NCBI GenBank assembly: GCA_025024175.1
Contig: QCXZ01000137.1
Coordinates: 73,222,680-73,286,679, forward strand
Source of the DNA: Rhyzopertha dominica
Taxonomy: Eukaryota; Arthropoda; Insecta; Coleoptera; Bostrichidae
Direction: 5' to 3'
DNA: 64,000 nt
Made by a program: the position numbers and the translations under genes
Notes under the pieces: generated by a model
The model's input: only the letters and a program-made list of their open reading frames with translations
Databases searched by the model: none
Told to the model about the DNA's origin: nothing
Shown: piece by piece, positions 58,595 through 64,000 of the stretch
How positions within the stretch are numbered: the stretch's first letter is position 1
How the letters are laid out: each line of letters begins with the position of its first letter

Positions 58595-59486
58595 TTATTT
58601 GTATTTAGTAGTCACAATCATATCCTTAGTCTTTGATACATTAAGCTTTAATATATTTGAAGCTAGATACTGCTCTACCTTTGCAAGAGTTTTATTCATT
58701 TTTGCTATTACTACATGTAAATTACAATCACGTTCAACAAGTAATGTATCATCTGCAAATAAATTTACAAATTCACAACCGACAAACAAATCAATATCAT
58801 TAATATATAATGTAAACAACAGAGGCCCTATAACACTCCCCTGAGGTACCCCACATTCACTCACCACCTCTTCCGAAACTATGTCCCCAATCCTGACTCT
58901 GTTTTCTACTACTTAAATAATTAGCCAACCACTCGTGCACCATTCCCTGAAAACCATATTGAAATAATTTTCTGAGCAATATCGACCTGTCAATTGTCTC
59001 AAAAGCTCGCTTCAAATCGAGAAAAACACAAACTATATACTTATTAGTGCTAATATCAGCATAAAATTTACTGAGAGTCAACTGGAGGGCACTCTCATAA
59101 GAGTGATTTTGCCTCAATCCGGATTGATAAGTCAACAATATTTCATATTTTTCTACTTGCTGTANGAGTTGTCTGTAAACTACCATTTCCAATATCTTCT
59201 CAACGACAAGCAAAGTATTAATTGGTCTAAATTCGCTGCACTCAATAGTGTTTGCCACCTTTGGTATAGGAAATATAGTACTAATTTTAATTAAGTTGGG
59301 CACACAAGCACCAGACAGTAAAGTGTAAATGAAATTCAAAATAACATGACCTATAGTTTGGAATATTCTTTTTAGGATTCTAGAGTTAGTGCAATCATTC
59401 ACATTGAATTTATTATCCAGATTATTAACTATTTTCCTTAGTTGACTCATATCCACTAGGCTGAATTCCGATAAATTTGGATACAT
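58595..59486 (-). pseudogene. LINE reverse transcriptase, nearly complete
   Basis: Two overlapping frames. The first (59486-58857) holds the N-terminal RT region: ISTIFPIPKVANTIECSEFR, PINTLLVVEKILEMVVYRQL, TYQSGLRQNHSYESALQL and motif A, IVCVFLDLKRAFETIDR. It has one undetermined base at 59165. A frameshift near 58900 leads to the second (58867-58595): GVPQGSVIGPLLFTLYINDI (motif B), VNLFADDTLLV (motif C with the catalytic Asp pair) and LKLNVSKTK. All catalytic aspartates are visible. Apart from the frameshift the enzyme is close to intact. Confidence 0.88.
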
Positions 59487-59843
59487 ATTGCTGTTTTTAA
59501 ATTGATATTAATCATTGTAATCTATATCACTGACAATTGAACCAATACTTTCTATAAAATAATTATTGAACCTATTCGCAATCTCCACAGTATCTCTTAC
59601 CAAAATCATATGATCATCACAGTAGAAACGAACACAAATACCTATAGTCACACTGATTTTTTTTGTATTTACAAGTTTTTTTAATGTTTTCATCATCATA
59701 CTGGAGTTATCCCTAAAACAATCAATTTTTTGTGGTAGTAACGTCGCTTTTTCTCCCTAAGTAAACCTACAACCTCATTCCGCTTTGATTTATACAGCTG
59801 CCAACTGAGCACCCTGTTTTGCTGGTTATTACTCCTAAACGCT

Positions 59844-60218
59844 TTATAACCCATTTTTTATATTAAAAGTAATAATCGGTGCAACTGCATTGACCACTTC
59901 TTCACAGTTTTTTATAAATTCCAAGTACAGATTATCTACATCAACGGAGTTCAAAGACCATTTACACATTCGAATTTGGCTTGCTATCATATCAAGGTTA
60001 TATTCATTCATTATACCACCTTTTTTAACAACGTTGTTCAATTTTAGTGTTGAGTGACAAATACTTACAGAAATGATATAATGGTCAGTGATTCTCGGGA
60101 CAGGATGCACCCTTGTCTCAACATATTCTGAGTTAGTTAATACATAATCAATGAACGTACTACTAGTATCCGTAACTCTTGTTGCCTCTGAAACACATTG
60201 CTTCATACCATACATCAA
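59844..60218 (-). pseudogene. LINE endonuclease, C-terminal part
   Basis: A 124-codon frame with SSTFIDYVLTNSEYVE and RITDHYIISVSI. These match the last conserved blocks of the apurinic-type endonuclease of LINEs (the ID-x-(I/V)-x-(S/T)N block and the final DH pair). The N-terminal catalytic Asn and Glu are missing because of 5' truncation. The frame ends at 59844; a linker, QQNRVLSWQLYKSKRNEV, continues in another frame to the next piece (59699-59508). Confidence 0.8.
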
Positions 60219-62687
60219 AAAAAAATATTTTTTTATTTTATTAACATATTAACTGTTTTGGTAAAAACGGCCCCGGCTTTCTATCTTTATGTAATCCAAA
60301 ATTTTACCAAAAAGACTGAAAAATGAAATATGTGATAAGAGATTAGTCTAAGCATAAACTAAGCAGGCCGTGGAAAGTCCTTATAATGCACGTTACACAG
60401 TAATGANTTTCCGTCAATAGTAATATGTTACAACAGACATTTATGACAATTAGAAAAAATTTGAAAGCTTGTAGCAATTGCAAATATCTTTGGGTATAAG
60501 GGAANCCTGTGGAAACCTTTTCGCTTCAGACATAGACAAATTATATTCAAAAATATAGTTCGTCGATTCAAAATAGTAATGCAAAATAAGCAGTCCTAGG
60601 TAAGCAATTTTAATGTACAAAAATATGCAAAACAAGTGGGCAAGAATGTTTTGATATCTTTAATTAAAAAATAATAATCGTTGGAACAATACAAACAAAT
60701 ATTTACATATTACGGCACAATGGGCTAAATACACTTACGAGTACACTGTCTGCTACTAGGAACGCAAATAATTAGTTTAACAAACATATAACACTGCAAA
60801 TAAAAATCTCTTATTCGCTAAACAAAACTACTACTTAGTCTGACAAATTAGGGGCACGGAAATACGCTGCATAGACCTATTTCATATGTATGGAAAACTT
60901 TTATTTAAAAAATTACTGGTATTTTGCAAATAATGTATGCCCAACACCTATCATGGAGTAACCACATCTGCTTACAGGTTTGTAAAGATAAATATATATT
61001 TAAAAAAGTATCGGTTACCCCTACCTTAAGAAATTTAAATAATTAGCATCAAATTCCTCTATATTATCACTTACATTGGATTTTTTTTCGGAGATTCTAT
61101 GGCCAGCTTTCATGAGATTCAGCCGCTTACCGTCTTTGTTGCGACACCTTGTGCATACATTTTATTGATGAGAGTCATCGTTAATTTGTATGGGAATAAG
61201 ATTGAAACATAAACTCGGCGTGTTTCTAGATTTGTAATTTGAAATTCTCTCAGTGAGTTTTATACAGGAAGAGCTGTTGCCGAATAAACACAGCCAGCTT
61301 GAAATGCATATGCTTCACAAATCTTATGTGTACCTTCTTGATATTAATCCTGTGTACTTTATACTAGCGTACCTTAGCTTGGGTCTTACAAGTTGACTAA
61401 ACGTATGAAATTGTATAAACAGATGAGTAAGACTTTTAAACGCTTCGCTGAAATAAACGATCACTGAAATTTAGCCTCACGTCAAAAATAACTTCAAATC
61501 TTTCCGTCTAGTGCATCTCTCCAACAAAGTTTAGTCGATTAAGGATAAATTAAAGGATTGGCTCTTTCCAGTGAATGGTATAAATTGACTTTCATCAACA
61601 TTAAAATAAAGGTAAAAATAGGATAGCCATTTTCCTAATTCTGAATGGGATTGTAAAAATACGTTAATTTTCCACGAAACCATAATGCAAGTAAAATATT
61701 GCATGGAGAAACCTAACACTTTAGTCTTTTTGTTTTCATATTACAGCTCCCTTTCGAAGAAATTCGTGGTCAATCCCAAAACTTCCTTACTGGAGCTACA
61801 AGGTTATTTAAAGACTAAATATTACAGCCAACACTCCATACAAATACTGTAGGTAGGTCTCAGCATACATGTTAGTTTATAGTTAACTCTTTTCATAATG
61901 ATTAATCATTTGACGTTCTTACATTACTAATGCAAAATTTATAGGACATCTCAATCATCATTTTATTCACACCAGCTTGCTGCACAAAACAACTTTAATC
62001 AAAAACACGAATATTCATGGCTTGGGTAGGAAGACTGGGGAGAGTGCACAAAATGGGAAAATATGATTACAGGACGATGGACCAACCTACGTACCCCAGA
62101 CGTCACCAGCTAGTTATTACGTTTCCGCAGAGCGCAGTGCTTTTCTGTTCCCAGCAGATCTGTATAGTATACTTGCAGTAATTTATATTATACTGTTGTT
62201 GCATAATATATAACTGCATTTTATATTTTATACATTTATTTAGTAGCTAGTACTAGATTATATTTTAAAAATAAAGAGAGAACGAGATATACCCAAATAG
62301 ACTGTAATTTCCTTATTTATGGTCCATATTCTTACCCCTGTGATTAATTACAAGTATTTTCGTTTACGAATTTTTAAAAGTATCGGGCTTGAACCTGTTA
62401 CACTTCTAGTTTTCTATTTAAGTATAATTTTGTCTATAATATTATTTAATTTAGCACTGCATATTGGTAATATGTATTAAACAACCTACCAGTTTACTTA
62501 GGATACCAGAAAATTAAAGCGTCGCAATTTTTGCAATAAATTGATACATACTATAATATTACACTTTCAAACTCTTAAATCTAATACACTGCAACTATCT
62601 AATAATACACTTCTATAGGAATACTGACAGATATCTAGAAAGATTGCTACGTTTAGATTTAGTAAAAGAGTTAGGTGGAGGAACAAC

Positions 62688-62690
<3 letters not shown>
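60219..62690. other. AT-rich, no gene seen
   Basis: Short minus-strand frames (60450-60635, 61531-61719) have no family features. N bases at 60406 and 60506. Confidence 0.55.

Positions 62691-62725
<35 letters not shown>
62691..62725. repeat. (ATA)n microsatellite
   Basis: Nearly twelve uninterrupted trinucleotide units. Confidence 0.92.
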
Positions 62726-62726
<1 letters not shown>

Positions 62727-63650
62727 GCTTTATTCATCCCACTAGTACAATGAAAAAAAGCAAATTTGAAAACAAAATAATTACAACTTATTTATAAAAT
62801 TAACAAAAAGAAAGAAACTAATCACGAGTCAAGTGGCGATGAAATGGCGTGGTTCAGTTGCTACTAAAAAGATGTAGCGAATTGCTCTTCCACCCAACCG
62901 AAATACTTGTTCTAACCATATTAAATTTGAAAGTAGCACAATAGATAAAACTTGCATTGCTAACCACAACCAGGTGCGTTATATAGTTATGAAAAAAAAA
63001 TGGCAAGGCACAGCCCCACCAAATCCAGACCGGCATGTTAAACATTATTAGTCATCAAAAACTTGCGCAAAGACGTCTTAAAACTAGAGGCACTTGAACC
63101 ACTTTTGAGATTCAAGTTTGTAACACCTTTATGTACTTTTTTATCACGTCGTATGCTGATGCTTTATTACTATATATTTCGGTTAGATCACTTTACATTT
63201 AACAAATGTTCAATTACAGGTGTATTAGAAAATTAATAGGTCTACCTGTTTTGTCATTAATGACCATTTTAGCGCATTTGCAGAAGAAAAAGTTAAAATA
63301 GTAGCACATTCTAACTCGGGATTTAAACGAAAGTTCTGTTTTCTGTTGTGTTGTGGTTCTCTTTCATAAGTATAACTCTACAACGCCTCAAAATTGAATA
63401 TATGAGGAGGCATTCTGGGTAAATGTATTACATGGAGGCCTTGTTTTAAGGCATTTTTTTTGTCATGATAGCTATTTGTAGTTGTTAGAAGACCTTATTC
63501 AGGTACTGGAAGAAGACGTAAATTTTCAAGACAACTAACATTTCCTTCAACATGATCAAGCGCCTTCCCATTGTGATGTAAGAGTACGCGATCTATTAGA
63601 TACTTAACTTCCCATACAATCGATAGGCCGGAGATGTCCTATTGAATTTA
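62691..63650 (-). mobile_element. Probable LINE 3' fragment with (TAA)n tail
   Basis: A perfect 35-base ATA trinucleotide run (62691-62725) is followed on the plus strand by GGCTTTATTCATCCCACTAG. Read on the minus strand, that is a 3' end with an AATAAA-like GAATAAAGCC just before the tail. Further upstream, weak translated similarity to a LINE thumb and C-terminal region is seen (YLIDRVLLHHNGKALDHV, then a GNVSCLENLRLLP stretch) with many stops. It is arranged like the element at 57776-60218 but more decayed, and the identity of the coding part is uncertain. Confidence 0.42.
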
Positions 63651-64000
63651 AGGCCAACTAAGGCTTTTTCCTTCAATATCCGAATATTGTCAAGTGCTGT
63701 AGGAAAGAATGCTTGCAGGGTACCAGTTAGAGGTGGATATTTTGAACAGTACACTCACTAAATTGAATTGTCTTTTAAAAGCAACTTTTTTCATATCACA
63801 GTAATCTAGACAGTGTTCCCAAAAAAAAACGCCTCTCATAATTGGGAAAAACGTAGTTGTTTAGGTAGTGAAACCAACTTTACAATGCTATTTACATTTT
63901 TTGAAATAACTCTGAGCGCTAGAGAAATGCATAAAATACTTTGAAACCAAAATTATCTCCCTTCAAAAAGGCCAATTTTCTTAATACTGAAAATTGGTTA
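63651..64000. other. No gene seen
   Basis: AT-rich end of the window; nothing recognised. Confidence 0.55.

Larger units (their letters stand above)
57776..60218 (-). mobile_element. 2.4-kb LINE, 5' truncated, with (TAA)n tail
   Basis: A minus-strand non-LTR retrotransposon, different from copies A-C. It starts within the endonuclease domain at 60218, runs through a linker, a full RT and a C-terminal domain ending at 57869, then about 70 bases of 3' untranslated sequence. It ends in a perfect trinucleotide run (ATT on the element strand, 57799-57777). Trinucleotide tails are known for the I/CR1-like groups. There are at least three frameshifts and one in-frame TAA, fewer lesions than in the other LINEs here. 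Target duplications were not recognised. Confidence 0.88.

Noticed and set aside
1..64000. CRISPR array, rRNA gene, bacterial-type operon or LTR retrotransposon
   Set aside because: No regularly spaced direct repeats, rRNA-like blocks, operon-like gene runs, or paired long terminal repeats with gag/pol motifs were seen.

Overview
This window looks like nuclear DNA from an arthropod, most likely an insect. It is strongly AT-rich, has no convincing intact host gene, and is studded with dead transposable elements of kinds common in insect genomes: mariner, IS630-like DDE elements, hAT, Penelope, several non-LTR retrotransposons and a tRNA-derived SINE. Isolated N bases suggest a draft assembly. 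The species cannot be named from the sequence.

Layout. 0-5 kb: a small inverted-repeat element (693-881), a 326-bp MITE with 16-bp perfect termini (1245-1570), an 885-bp hAT element with a perfect 8-bp target duplication (2509-3393) and a tRNA-derived SINE with a perfect 13-bp target duplication (3479-3687). 5-17 kb: a weak LINE trace, an IS630-like transposase relic (11250-12030), the first copy of an unrecognised coding-like segment (12041-12560), a 1.1-kb foldback element (14654-15796) and a mariner relic (16050-16700). 20-28 kb: LINE copy A, a Tc1-like scrap, a small MITE, a 1.4-kb near-perfect palindrome whose loop encodes the start of a transposase (23187-24584), a compound hairpin carrying two 73-nt tRNA-like sequences (25913-26335), and the second copy of the unrecognised segment (27753-28440). 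28-34 kb is empty of recognisable elements. 34-39 kb: a non-autonomous hAT containing a Penelope GIY-YIG remnant, then a shrunken LINE RT. 42-48 kb: LINE copy B, a young-looking mariner with perfect 33-bp termini but a dead transposase, and another IS630-like relic. 54-64 kb: LINE copy C, a small RT scrap, a 2.4-kb LINE of a different family with a trinucleotide tail, and a 3' LINE fragment with a similar tail.

No gene set works together here. The window reads as a gene desert or a very long intron shaped by repeated insertion and decay. A few CpG- or GC-richer patches (about 1.7-2.0, 21.4-21.8, 27.0-27.3, 31.2-31.4, 40.85-41.15 and 53.15-53.43 kb) stand out and could be promoters or enhancers, but nothing in the sequence proves it. 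The most unusual structures are the long palindrome built from the 5' end of a transposon, the tRNA-like double hairpin, the Penelope nuclease inside a hAT element, and the two-copy unidentified protein segment.
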